A stretch of DNA of 53,638 bases from Lachnospiraceae bacterium (GTDB lineage Bacteria; Bacillota; Clostridia; Lachnospirales; Lachnospiraceae): positions 1 to 53,638 of the forward strand of contig JAQYBF010000105.1 in assembly GCA_029338875.1 (NCBI GenBank), written 5' to 3'. Under the pieces are notes generated by a model. The model made no database searches and was not told the origin of the DNA. It saw only the letters and a program-made list of their open reading frames with translations. Position numbers and translations under genes: made by a program. Shown one piece after another: positions 42,890 through 51,695 of this stretch. Each line of letters begins with the position of its first letter. The first letter of the stretch is position 1.

Positions 42890-45251
42890 TATCGAAATTC
42901 CCATTGAACTTCTCCACTATCTCCCGGTCAGATCAGGCAGCACGATACGGTTTCCCTTTTACACCTTTCTCTACGTGACCCATGGATCTGTGGACATTGA
43001 CCGCGGGAATGAGTTCTACACCTATCGGAAGAATGATCTCCTGCTCCTCGGGCCCGACCGGCCGGCCGATCTTCGCGCAAAGGAAGAAGCGGAAATCATG
43101 CTGCTCGGCCTGACCCCGTCCTTTCTCGAGGACCATCTGAACATGACGCTCTTTACCGCCTGCGATTCCACCCTCCACCCTGATCAGGACTATCTCCCGC
43201 TGAAGAAGCAGCTTTCTCTGACTGCGGATCTCTATGCCAAGAAGGATGACGGTCTCTCCTATACCCTCCTGGGCAGCTGCTATTTGATTCTCGGCGAACT
43301 CCAGCGGCTGCTCGGCGATTCCCGGGCACCGGAAGCGGCCGAAAGCAAATATATGAACCGGGTCCGGGCCATTGCCGACTATATTGACAAGCATTATACC
43401 GAGCCCCTGACCCTTCCCGACCTTGCCAGGGAATTTTACCTTACGCCCCAGTATCTGTCTGCCTTTTTTCGGGAGAATTTTCATACGACCTTCAAGAATT
43501 ATCTGAATGATCAGAGACTCTTCTATTCTCTCCGGGATCTTCGAAGCTCTCACATGTCCATAAGCGAGATTGCCATTGTTAACGGATTTTCCTCTTTTTC
43601 CGCCTACCGAAAAAATTTTACAAGAAAATACGGAATCACTCCGTCTGAGTTTCGTTCCGCCTATATAAAGGAGCAGAAATTCCCCCATCTCTCAGAGAAT
43701 TCTGCTTCGCAGAGCTCCTATAAGGATTCCGGGGACAGTATCAGCGAATCCATTTCCATCCATACTTCAGATCCCGGGGAACAGTTCAAAAGAAAGGACC
43801 GGATACTCAATATCGGATCTATCCTCAATCTCCAGTCCCAGGACTTCCGGCAGAGGCTGTCCGAAATTTTCCGGGATTTTTCCTTTACCTATGTCCGGAT
43901 CATGGGCATGGTGTCGACCTCCTTTCTCCCGGCCATGCTGCCGGATTACAGCGTGAATTTTCAGAATCTCGACACCAGTCTCTACTTTTTGCATGACCGG
44001 AACATGATCCCTTTTATAGAGCTGACCCGCCACCAGTTTAATTTCATGCTTCAGGATAAGGAAAATTTCCGTCCCAATTTTATCCAGCGAAGCGAGCGCT
44101 GGTTTCACCTGCTTGAGATCTTTCTGGCTCATATTTCATCCATGTGGCCCCAGAACTGGCTCCGTAAGTGGCGTTTTGAGATGTGGATGACACCGTCAGA
44201 CTCTGCACAGCGCTATGCGGATGATTTCCTTCGGGTGCAGAAGCTTATTCAGAAATATATACCGGGTGCTGCCGTCGGCGGCCCCGGCTATCTTCACTGC
44301 CTGACACCCCAGAGTCTTGATGAGATTCTCTCTGTCATGCAGAAAAAAAATATAACCCCCGGTTTTATCTCCGCTTATCTGACCAGCTACGATTACTTCA
44401 CAGAAGATGAAAATAAAAAGCCCTCTCGGTGCAGAATTTCACCCGATCCCGATTATCCGGTGCGAAGTGCACGCAGGCTCCATGAATGTGCAAAAGGGCA
44501 CTACCATGACACCCCTTTTTATATCACCGAATGGACCTCCGTCTATTATCCGGAACTTCCCATCGCCTATTCCCGCTTTCAGGCTGTCTTCCTTCTGAAG
44601 ACCCTGAAGGAGATCACGCCCTGGTGCGATCTGTCCGGCTACTGGCTTTTTTCCGATATGAAGAAGTATCTGCCAAGCTTCGGTTCCGCTTCGCCCTATA
44701 TTCTCGGCCAGGGGCTCCTGACTGCAGACTTCCGTCCGACGGCGGCCTATTACGCCTATTTCCTGATCAAAGATCTGGGGGAAGAACTCTATGCATCCGG
44801 TAAAAACTATCTGGCCTGCAGAAAGGGCCCCGGCCATTATCAGGTCCTCAGCTATCACTACCAGCATTTTCTGTCCCAGAATGCGGCAGAGCTGGCGGAC
44901 GCTTCCTCAGAGAACGGCATTTATGAGATCTTCCGGAAGAGTCCTTCCCTCAATATGCAGATTGAGCTCTCTGACCTTGAGCCTGGAATCTACAAGGTAC
45001 AGAGAGCCCGTATTAACTGGAGAAACGGATGTCCCTATGATGTTCTCGAGGGCGAGTTCCGCCACAGCAATCTGCCCCTGTCCGAATTTCTGGAGAAGGC
45101 CAGAGACATGAGCGGCCATTCCACCGCAAATCAGGAGCTCTCCCTGCCGGAATACCGCACCGTCTATCTAAGGTCTGACGGAAAGCTGCGCCTCACATCC
45201 TATCTCTCGCCTCATGATGTTATCTTCTGGAATATCATCCGACAGGTGTGA
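42879..45251 (+). CDS. AraC-type regulator fused to a GH39-like domain, copy 2
   Basis: 790 residues from a GTG. A cupin part (1-120), a complete AraC DNA-binding domain with both helix-turn-helices (160-260; LPDLAREFYLTPQYLSAFFR and ISEIAIVNGFSSFSAYRKNF), a linker with Ser-rich stretch, then a GH39-like barrel (about 305-700) with FEMWMTP (433-439) in place of FEIWNEP and YITEWTSV with Glu551 kept at the nucleophile place. The acid/base Glu is lost, so a sensor role is likely. It pairs with copy 1, which is alike in layout but keeps only one helix-turn-helix. Probable activator of the divergent cluster. Confidence 0.86.
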   Translation: MNTNIEIPIELLHYLPVRSGSTIRFPFYTFLYVTHGSVDIDRGNEFYTYRKNDLLLLGPDRPADLRAKEEAEIMLLGLTPSFLEDHLNMTLFTACDSTLHPDQDYLPLKKQLSLTADLYAKKDDGLSYTLLGSCYLILGELQRLLGDSRAPEAAESKYMNRVRAIADYIDKHYTEPLTLPDLAREFYLTPQYLSAFFRENFHTTFKNYLNDQRLFYSLRDLRSSHMSISEIAIVNGFSSFSAYRKNFTRKYGITPSEFRSAYIKEQKFPHLSENSASQSSYKDSGDSISESISIHTSDPGEQFKRKDRILNIGSILNLQSQDFRQRLSEIFRDFSFTYVRIMGMVSTSFLPAMLPDYSVNFQNLDTSLYFLHDRNMIPFIELTRHQFNFMLQDKENFRPNFIQRSERWFHLLEIFLAHISSMWPQNWLRKWRFEMWMTPSDSAQRYADDFLRVQKLIQKYIPGAAVGGPGYLHCLTPQSLDEILSVMQKKNITPGFISAYLTSYDYFTEDENKKPSRCRISPDPDYPVRSARRLHECAKGHYHDTPFYITEWTSVYYPELPIAYSRFQAVFLLKTLKEITPWCDLSGYWLFSDMKKYLPSFGSASPYILGQGLLTADFRPTAAYYAYFLIKDLGEELYASGKNYLACRKGPGHYQVLSYHYQHFLSQNAAELADASSENGIYEIFRKSPSLNMQIELSDLEPGIYKVQRARINWRNGCPYDVLEGEFRHSNLPLSEFLEKARDMSGHSTANQELSLPEYRTVYLRSDGKLRLTSYLSPHDVIFWNIIRQV

Positions 45252-45372
45252 TCGACAGACCAGGCAGACGCCCTGCGCTTTGTTCTGAGCTGGAAGAATT
45301 CCACTCAAAGCAAATGGAAGAAAATAGTACTCTGAAAACGAAATCACTATGCAATCCATATGAGGATATAAA

Positions 45373-46263
45373 ATGATTGCCCACTACCATCTCCCCGGCC
45401 TCTTTGAATTCTATGAATTTTATAAAGCTTTTCTGCCCCTCTATCGGGAACATCCTGAATATTTCTACGACTGGTGCAGGATCGAATCCATTTACGGTGC
45501 TCCTGCCGACTGTCTCTGGGGAGGCGGCAGAGCCGGCTTCGGAGAGGACCGGGCAGAGGATGTTATTTCTCTTATGAATGAGTATGGAATCTCGCCCAGG
45601 CTGACCTTCTCGAATTCTCTTCTGACAGAGAAAGACCTGACGGACAGGAACTGTCAGAGGCTCTGTTCTATCTTTGAAAATTCGAAGGTACAAAGCGGAA
45701 TTATTATCTATTCCGATCTGCTGATGGACTTTCTTCAAAAGAATTATCCGAACTTCTATTTCGTCTCCTCGACAACCAAGGTTCTGACACGTTTTGATGA
45801 TTTTAAAAGGGAAGTGGATCGGCCGGACTTTTCTTATGCGGTCATCGATTTCAGACTCAATCATGCCTTATCCAAGCTGGAGCATCTGACGCAGAAAGAG
45901 AAGGACAAGGTCGAATTTCTCTGCAATGAATGCTGCTCCATCGGCTGCAAGGACCGAAAGCAATGCTACGAGAACGTGAGCCGGAAAAACCTGGGTCTTG
46001 CCGCCGAAGATTTCCGCTGCGCCTCCCCTACCGGGAAATATGGCTACCGCTTCTCTCTTGCCATGGAGAGTCCGGCTTTCATTGGAATCGATCAGATCCA
46101 AAAGACCTATCTTCCTCTAGGCTTTTCAAATTTCAAAATCGAAGGACGCAGTCTTGGCAGCGCTATTCTTCTCGAATTCATCCTTTACTACATGACAAAG
46201 CCCGAATACCAGCTCAAGGTCCGGGAGGAAATCTATCTCGATTCCATGCTGGATCTCTTTTGA
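45373..46263 (+). CDS. Uncharacterised conserved protein with Cys cluster
   Basis: 296 residues, no signal peptide or membrane helix. The start HYHLPGLFEFYEFYKAFLPL and CLWGGGRAGFG are notable. LCNECCSIGCKDRKQCYENV (from about residue 183) has five Cys and could bind a metal or an Fe-S cluster. The N-terminal half has a barrel-like run of strands (LTFSNSLL, GIIIYSDL, FYFVSSTTKV), reminiscent of the U32 peptidase fold, but no U32 signature is complete. Last gene of the regulator operon, ending at the terminator at 46268. I do not know its function. Confidence 0.75.
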   Translation: MIAHYHLPGLFEFYEFYKAFLPLYREHPEYFYDWCRIESIYGAPADCLWGGGRAGFGEDRAEDVISLMNEYGISPRLTFSNSLLTEKDLTDRNCQRLCSIFENSKVQSGIIIYSDLLMDFLQKNYPNFYFVSSTTKVLTRFDDFKREVDRPDFSYAVIDFRLNHALSKLEHLTQKEKDKVEFLCNECCSIGCKDRKQCYENVSRKNLGLAAEDFRCASPTGKYGYRFSLAMESPAFIGIDQIQKTYLPLGFSNFKIEGRSLGSAILLEFILYYMTKPEYQLKVREEIYLDSMLDLF

Positions 46264-46267
46264 ATCA

Positions 46268-46329
46268 GCCTGCAGAAGATCTTTTCTTCTGATTCCAGTC
46301 AGAAGAAGGTTTTTCTGCAGGCTTTTCTT
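46268..46329 (+). terminator. Terminator of the regulator operon
   Basis: GCCTGCAGAA (46268-46277) pairs perfectly with TTCTGCAGGC (46313-46322), with an inner TTCTGA/TCAGAA hairpin, then TTTTCTTA. Confidence 0.85.
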
Positions 46330-46505
46330 AATCTTTTATCTTTATTTATTGTCCTTTATAAACATTTGCATATTTGTATCATTTTTATACTAGTTTATTA
46401 TCTAATTTATATTTTGTGAAAATTTTTACTCACATTTACCAAGCAAAATCAAATCACATATCGACATTCTGAGGGAAAGGGATTGGAAAGTATCTGATGA
46501 ATCAC

Positions 46506-46550
46506 AGAAAAAAGGGCCGGCATCCGACTTTTCCGTCGGGCACCGGCCCT
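46506..46550 (-). terminator. Terminator for the gene remnant at 46603
   Basis: AGGGCCGG and CCGGCCCT (46513-46550) with an inner CCGAC/GTCGG stem. On the minus strand it is followed by TTTTTT. The stretch 46330-46505 is AT-rich and holds nothing I recognise. Confidence 0.85.
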
Positions 46551-46553
46551 CAA

Positions 46554-46594
46554 TTTTGGTCTATATTTTGATCTATATTTTGGTCTATATTTCT
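46554..46594 (-). repeat. Three 12-base tandem repeats
   Basis: ATTTTGGTCTAT, ATTTTGATCTAT, ATTTTGGTCTAT in direct order on the plus strand, that is, AAATATAGACC units on the minus strand. They lie between the remnant's stop and its terminator. Confidence 0.75.
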
Positions 46595-46602
46595 GCCATC
46601 AA

Positions 46603-46965
46603 TCAGACGATCAGAAGACGTCTCTCATTAACATGATGACCGAATTCGGGCATGAAGATCGGGCTTTCCACATCCGGATTCAGTGCCTCATCCGATTCCA
46701 TCATGGGAGGCATATAGGAAGACTCAAAGGAAAATCCGTACTTCAGATCGTGGTTTCCGAAGTGTCTGACCAACTTCATAGCCCTCATCGTATTTATCCG
46801 GACCTTCATACTCGCTCAGGAGATAGCCGTCCCAGTGATTGTCCCGAAGGACACGGATAATCTCCGGATAAGGCATGGTGGTCTCTTCGAAATTGTCATT
46901 CATGTTGATGAATTTTGCATGGCAGCAATGCCGCGTTTTAAGCCCTTTTTATTGTAGTGATACAT
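46603..46965 (-). pseudogene. Remnant of a cluster-type TIM barrel gene
   Basis: A clear GAAGGAGG ribosome binding site precedes ATG at 46965, but that frame stops after 21 codons ([16 protein letters not shown]...). In the next frame (46921-46724) one reads [20 protein letters not shown], then [19 protein letters not shown]. This matches the end of the TIM barrel at 35954 (CHIHAKCYNTTEDYVE, GYLSTEYEGGE), metal ligands His and Glu included. A third frame (46809-46603) gives [20 protein letters not shown] and ends ERRLLIV, perhaps the end of another protein. So a deletion has joined a start to a C-terminal piece, with further frameshifts. A terminator follows. Confidence 0.7.
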
Positions 46966-47074
46966 CACATACCCTCCTTCTTACGGCTTTTGTTGTTCCT
47001 CTTGATGATCCTATCTTAGCATCTGGATATCTGATTCTCTTTTCCCTTATTCTTTGAAGCTGTCTTTTTATTGC

Positions 47075-47132
47075 AAAAAAGGGCCTGCCGCGAAAGACAT
47101 GCAATAATTACATGCCATTCGTTGCAGGTCCT
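47075..47132 (-). terminator. Terminator after the macrodomain gene
   Basis: Minus strand AGGACCTGC (plus 47124-47132) pairs with GCAGGCCCT (47080-47088) around an inner GCATGT/ATGT stem, then TTTTTT. The stretch 46966-47074 has no gene. Confidence 0.78.
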
Positions 47133-47160
47133 GTTTCTGTTCTATTATATTCAGCTATAT

Positions 47161-47981
47161 TCAGCGCCCTGAAGACGCCGATTCCAGCAGTTTCCGGTAA
47201 ATCTCCAGATCACTGTCCTTGAAGACATTGAAGATCACTTTCTTCATGCAGCTGTCCGGATGATCGCTCAGCCACTGCTTTACAGTAGCAACTGCAATCC
47301 TGGCAGCCTTCTCCTGCGGGAACATGAAGACTCCGGTCGAGATGCAGCAGAAGGCGATATTCTCGCAGCCATTCTCAGCAGCCAGGTCCAGACTGGCCCG
47401 GTAGCACTCGGCCAGCTGGTCCTTATGTGTCTGTGTGAGATAGGGAGAGACAATGGGTCCGACCACATGGATCAATACTTTGCCGGAAGATTATAAGCCT
47501 TGGTCATCATCGGCACGGCTGTCGGCTGTTCATAGCTGCTTCCATATCTGGCCCGAAGTTCCGTCATCTTCCGATAGCATTCCTCCCGAAGCTGAACTCC
47601 CGCGAAGGTGTGAATACCATTGTCAATACAGCCGTGGAGCGGGCGGAAGCACCCGAGCATCTGGCTGTTGGCCGCATTGACGATTGCATCGCACTTTAGA
47701 GTCGAGATGTCCCCCTGCCAGAGGACGAGTCTCGCATCAGAGGATACCGGCTCCAGATCCTGTATGTCCGTGATTCCCTTCTTTTGCGTCTCCTCCTGCA
47801 GATATTCATCCTGAACCTTCAGAAATTCTTCAGACGCCGGTCCCGGCATGCGGACGTTGCAGAGAGCGCGGAAGAGATCAAAAGCCTCTTTCTCATCCTC
47901 CGGCACACCGTAGCTTTCATACTCCGGCATCTCCTTTTGCAGGTAATGAATGAGATAGGTGACTCTTTCCTTCTGATTTAT
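47161..47981 (-). pseudogene. Zinc-type macrodomain protein (ADP-ribose hydrolase), frameshifted
   Basis: Two reading frames give one protein of about 270 residues. The first part has VTYLIHYLQKE, EFLKVQDEYLQEE, LVLWQGDISTLKCDAIVNAA, NSQMLGCFRPLHGCIDNGIH and TFAGVQLREECY, the zinc-binding macrodomain type. After AYNLPAKY (near 47476) the frame is lost by what looks like one missing T and resumes as IHVVGPIVSPYL, CCISTGVFMFPQEKAA and KVIFNVFKDSDL in the other frame (to 47161). A good Shine-Dalgarno (AAAGGAG) faces ATA at 47981 where the family start would be, so the start may be lost as well; upstream starts add an odd N-terminus. This family reverses SirTM mono-ADP-ribosylation. Confidence 0.85.
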
Positions 47982-48086
47982 GGTCTTCCACTCCTTTTCA
48001 TGTGTCGCATTTGATCCGATGCAGAACTTCTCCCGTGCGGTCACGTGAGGAAATCCTGCAGAATTTGTTGTCAAAGGCACGGAACT

Positions 48087-48104
48087 GTGAACACGCGCGT
48101 TCAC
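48087..48104. promoter_or_regulatory. Palindrome upstream of the macrodomain gene
   Basis: GTGAAC and GTTCAC flank ACGCGC. It is about 106 bases before the presumed original start at 47981. A candidate operator; no promoter is clear beside it. A smaller ATGCCAG-T-CTGGCAT palindrome is near 48140. Confidence 0.45.
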
Positions 48105-48177
48105 AATTCAAATCTGATGCATGCTGGATGAACTTGAAATGCCAGTCTGGCATCTCATGTTATCCCAACTTACATTT

Positions 48178-49221
48178 TCAGCCTTCATATAAGAATGCGA
48201 TATTGACGATGAATTCTTTAAATCTTGGCAATGCAAAGGTAATATGCCCCCTTCGGTCCGTGTTGATTACCCCTTGCTTCTTCAGGCGAATTCTGCGCTG
48301 ATTGAAGCGATTTGAATCTGTTTCTCCTCTTATGTCTTTCACTGTGTGGCTTTCAGATACCGCGATCTGTTGGCAAAGCTGACGATCCATATCTGACATA
48401 TCGCCCCAAAGTTTCCCGTACACCGATTCTGCCAACATCATGTCAAAATCAGGCATTAAATCCTCAAGACTTTTAACTTCTCCGGCATTCCAGTAAAGAA
48501 ATCCAAGAGCCTGAAACGCAAAAGAATATCCGAGGGTAAGCTTGGCCATCTGAGCGCTTCTGCCTGCAGATACATGGAGTGTTTTCTTATACGTTCTTGC
48601 AATAGCTGCCGCATCCAGCGGAGCAAGAGTGATTTTGGGGGCTCTGTAAAGAAATGTCAGATTGTGTACATTCTGGAAGTCCATAATATTTTCATATAGT
48701 CCTGTTCCAAGAAAATAGACTGGCATTTTCTCCCCGATTAGTGCCTGGAACAGGCTTGCAAAGTCCTGCATCTGCGGGGTATTGGTGATTTCATCAATTG
48801 TAATGAGAATTCGCTTACCTTTTCCCGCTAGTTCACGCAATACCTGCTTTATGATCAGTTTATCATTGCTTGTATTCTGCTGGAAATTGAGCTGTGCAAT
48901 CCCCGGAGCAGAAACAGATAAAGAGATATTGTATTTTTTCAGAATATTTTCCTGTACAAGGCTTTGTGCAATGAAATTCAGAATATCTCCGGTTGGTGTA
49001 CACCGAATCACAATCCAGTTTTTCTTATTTTCAAAATAATCCGCCATTTGATAAAGCAAGACCGTTTTCCCGGATCCACGCACACCCAAAATGATAAATA
49101 TCTGGTCTGTTACAGGATCCCCCAGGAAGGTGCTTTTTATTATCTCACTCTGATCGTCGCGTCTGATATATTCAACAGGTTGCCGACTGAACGTGACCAT
49201 GAATGGATTCTTTTCGCGCAT
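48178..49221 (-). CDS. P-loop ATPase with C-terminal winged helix
   Basis: 347 residues. Walker A GVRGSGKT (46-53), Walker B ILITIDE with Asp143-Glu144, and FLGTGLYENI as the sensor-1-like strand; a C-terminal winged-helix part follows (about 280-345, TVKDIRGETDSNRFNQRRIR, KKQGVINTD). This is the STAND/archaeal-ATPase-like family, cytoplasmic, function mostly unknown. DNA is visibly more AT-rich than its neighbours, and the gene splits the macrodomain from the hydrolase and sirtuin genes, so it may be acquired. Seven ACTACATT repeats lie directly upstream. Confidence 0.8.
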   Translation of the reverse strand: MREKNPFMVTFSRQPVEYIRRDDQSEIIKSTFLGDPVTDQIFIILGVRGSGKTVLLYQMADYFENKKNWIVIRCTPTGDILNFIAQSLVQENILKKYNISLSVSAPGIAQLNFQQNTSNDKLIIKQVLRELAGKGKRILITIDEITNTPQMQDFASLFQALIGEKMPVYFLGTGLYENIMDFQNVHNLTFLYRAPKITLAPLDAAAIARTYKKTLHVSAGRSAQMAKLTLGYSFAFQALGFLYWNAGEVKSLEDLMPDFDMMLAESVYGKLWGDMSDMDRQLCQQIAVSESHTVKDIRGETDSNRFNQRRIRLKKQGVINTDRRGHITFALPRFKEFIVNIAFLYEG

Positions 49222-49242
49222 AGTGATTCCTCCCCTTTGAAA

Positions 49243-49328
49243 ACTACATTCGACTACATTCTTAGATTATCACTACATTCAACTACATTCAACTACATTC
49301 GAAAGTTTTAACTACATTCGACTACATT
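49243..49328 (-). repeat. Seven phased ACTACATT direct repeats
   Basis: ACTACATT on the plus strand (AATGTAGT on the minus) starts at 49243, 49253, 49272, 49282, 49292, 49311 and 49321. The steps are 10, 19, 10, 10, 19 and 10 bases, one or two helical turns, so all copies lie on one face of the helix. They end 22 bases before the ATPase start. An iteron-like operator is likely. The rest of the gap to 49490 has no gene. Confidence 0.9.
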
Positions 49329-49489
49329 TAACCTGGCTCGTGGTTTCTCATCCATACCGCAGCTTTGTCTGCGATCTGCTCCAGGCACCGGGAAGGATTG
49401 TCTCTTTGTTCTTCCTGCATACCGTATTCCTGCCCTTTGGAAAGGTTCCATTATTTGAATGGGAGTTATTCGTTCAGAACCTTTTCTCC

Positions 49490-50161
49490 TCATTTTCTAC
49501 CCAAAAAATCCAGGATAATCTTTGCCAGCTTTTCACTGTGCACGATATAGCTTCCGCGACCTTCCCCCGGAAGAATCACCTTCTTTGCGCCGGGAATTTT
49601 CGAAGCGATATGATCGGTCTCACTCTTACGAATCAGATCATGCTGACCGGCCACTATGAGGGTATCTGCATGAATCTCTGCCAGCTCTTCATCACGAATG
49701 TCCGGCTCCCTGATCATCAGACGCATGAGCGGACTCCGGCTAAAAAAGTGATGAATTTTCATTCCCGTAAGACACAGGCCGCGCAGACCCTCTGGTCGTG
49801 TATTCGCTCCGCACGCAACCAGGGAAGTGATCCAGTTCGTTCTGGGCGCTGCCATCAGACCGATGATACCCCCGTCAGAAAATCCGACCACTGCTGCATC
49901 ACGAAGATTCAGTTTCTCCAGGAACTGAATCAGATCCTCTGCCATATCCCTGTAATGGAATTCCCCGGTCCATTTGCTCTTTCCGTGTCCCCGGGAATCC
50001 GGAAGATAGCAGGTGTATTTCTCCTCTAAAAGATGGACCGTCCGATCGAAGACTGTATGGTCTTCACCGTTCCCGTGGATCAAAACCACCGGCCGGCCCC
50101 GTCCGACCATCTCATAAAAGATGTCTACGTGATTTACATGTATTTTCTCCAATTTTCTCAT
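49490..50161 (-). CDS. Alpha/beta hydrolase
   Basis: 223 residues. Nucleophile Ser95 in VVGFSDGG, acid Asp175 in AGQHDLI and His208 in YIVHSEKLA give a complete triad; the oxyanion region is PVVLIHGNGEDH (residues 25-36). Small, with a short cap (about 120-160). Substrate unknown, soluble. It overlaps the end of the DUF2156 gene by 50 bases and starts with GGGGG close before the ATG. Confidence 0.85.
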   Translation of the reverse strand: MRKLEKIHVNHVDIFYEMVGRGRPVVLIHGNGEDHTVFDRTVHLLEEKYTCYLPDSRGHGKSKWTGEFHYRDMAEDLIQFLEKLNLRDAAVVGFSDGGIIGLMAAPRTNWITSLVACGANTRPEGLRGLCLTGMKIHHFFSRSPLMRLMIREPDIRDEELAEIHADTLIVAGQHDLIRKSETDHIASKIPGAKKVILPGEGRGSYIVHSEKLAKIILDFLGRK

Positions 50162-51293
50162 TCCCCCTGTTCGCCATTCTTATCCAGGCACTTTTTTCAT
50201 GCTGCACCCGCCGCATTTCCAGATAAGCATGCACGTAATCGCTGAATCCCCGGGAATCCAGAACGGCAAAGGCCGCCTCCTCCATCCAGAAGGACATATG
50301 CTTCGGATAGCAGACAACATACGTGTTCTTCCATTTCGGGTTGAATTTGTTCTTGGCGACATACAGAGGTTTAAAACCATAGATATAATTCATGTTTTCA
50401 TAAATATAGTGCTCTGCCTTCTCGATCAGGCAGGGATGGTCCTCTGCCTCCGTATTGAAAAACGGAGCCACGCCGAGACTCGCTTCCTGTATGCCTTCTT
50501 TCTTCAGTGTCTCCATAATGTCGTGAAACAAAAGTTCCATCACACCATGAGGACACCCCTCCCGGCGCCGCATGATATCCACGATCCATCCTTTTCCTCC
50601 CAGATATGGATTCAGCACATTGATACCCTGAATGACACCATCTGGATCGACAGCGTAGAAATATCGCTTGTCGCACTGCCTCTCCAGCATCAGACTGCCG
50701 ACGGCAAATTGCAGTCTGGCTGTATGTTTTTCTTCAAGCCATGCATCTGTGATTTCATGAAACTGGTGCTCGATATTCTCATCCCGCTTTGACTGCGGCC
50801 GGTATTCATGCACCGTAAGGCCGTAATTCATCGCCGTATGGCAGGAAGATCTCACCTTGGCACAGCGTCCTCCCTGCATCGACCAAGTCTGTACATCGAA
50901 GACCGCCTCCTCGCCGCACTTAAAACAGCCCAGTCCCTCTGCCTGGTACTCCGGTATATGGGTTTCATTAGTCATCAGAAAAACCAGATGTTTTCGCTCT
51001 GCCGCCGAAAAGGATCGAAGCATCGCCAGTATCTTTGGAAAACTCTCTGCTGCACAAATCGGATCCCCGCAGACCACGATCGTATGCCCGGACCGCGCAA
51101 AGCTTACCATACCTTCCGGATTCTCGGAAAACAGCCATTCCTTATCCGGCTCCAGAGCCAGATACGCCAGAGAATTTTCCGCGTACTTTCTCAGATACGA
51201 CAATGCCCGATTCCATTCTTCCGGAGAGGCTGACGCAGCTGCAGCCGTTTCAAATCCGAAGCTGTCTGATTCTATCCTGCTCATCTTTATCAT
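50112..51293 (-). CDS. DUF2156 / MprF C-terminal-like protein
   Basis: 393 residues without membrane helices. The order NSLAYLALEPDKEWLFS, GHTIVVCGDPIC, CFKCGEEAVFDVQTW and GVMELLFHDIMETLKKEGIQ fits the GNAT-like domain that in MprF moves lysine or alanine from tRNA to phosphatidylglycerol. Stand-alone soluble forms exist with unknown acceptors. A second start at the fourth codon (50112-51284) is possible. It follows a sirtuin fragment and overlaps the hydrolase. Confidence 0.8.
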   Translation of the reverse strand: MIKMSRIESDSFGFETAAAASASPEEWNRALSYLRKYAENSLAYLALEPDKEWLFSENPEGMVSFARSGHTIVVCGDPICAAESFPKILAMLRSFSAAERKHLVFLMTNETHIPEYQAEGLGCFKCGEEAVFDVQTWSMQGGRCAKVRSSCHTAMNYGLTVHEYRPQSKRDENIEHQFHEITDAWLEEKHTARLQFAVGSLMLERQCDKRYFYAVDPDGVIQGINVLNPYLGGKGWIVDIMRRREGCPHGVMELLFHDIMETLKKEGIQEASLGVAPFFNTEAEDHPCLIEKAEHYIYENMNYIYGFKPLYVAKNKFNPKWKNTYVVCYPKHMSFWMEEAAFAVLDSRGFSDYVHAYLEMRRVQHEKSAWIRMANRGNEKIGENTCKSRRHLL

Positions 51294-51294
51294 C

Positions 51295-51380
51295 TTCTTT
51301 CAAATTATTGTTCTCACTCGTGTACTTCCAGAACGGATATTTGATGATCACCAGGGTATTTCGTTTACTACGCGCCAGGA
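51295..51380 (-). pseudogene. Fragment of a second SirTM sirtuin
   Basis: In one minus-strand frame (core 51313-51360) the DNA reads NTLVIIKYPFWKYTSENNN, nearly the NTPVIIKYPFWQYTDENKN found in the intact sirtuin gene at 51834-51872. Upstream the match fades and no start or NAD site is found. The fragment ends against the start of the DUF2156 gene. Confidence 0.8.
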
Positions 51381-51695
51381 TACCTGCGTTGCTTTTCTAA
51401 AGTCTGCAGTTACGCTTTCACAAATTACAGTTCAAGACTGTTGTCATTCAAAAGGAAATCATATATTGACATGATCGTAATTCCCTGTTCATTCCTCCAA
51501 AGCGGAGAATTCGTACCTGTAATAATGATCTTCTTAAACGAATCGGATACCCGAATTCTGTCAGATTATTATAGGGTCTCTAATCGTCTCAATCAACTTT
51601 ATATTTTGAGTAATATTACATGTTTTCTAAAATTTTTTATAATTATCAAAATCTGACGTGTTAAATTTTTCTTTTATGATAAAACCTACTCATGA
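51381..51695. other. Gap without a gene
   Basis: 315 AT-rich bases between the sirtuin fragment and the stop of the intact sirtuin. I see no promoter, terminator or coding signal; it may be the eroded remainder of the duplicate. Confidence 0.5.

Noticed and set aside
46554-46594. CRISPR or iteron array
   Set aside because: Only three 12-base units without spacers; called a simple tandem repeat.
49243-49328. CRISPR-like array
   Set aside because: Repeat units are only 8-10 bases with spacers of 2 or 11 bases, and no cas gene is near.
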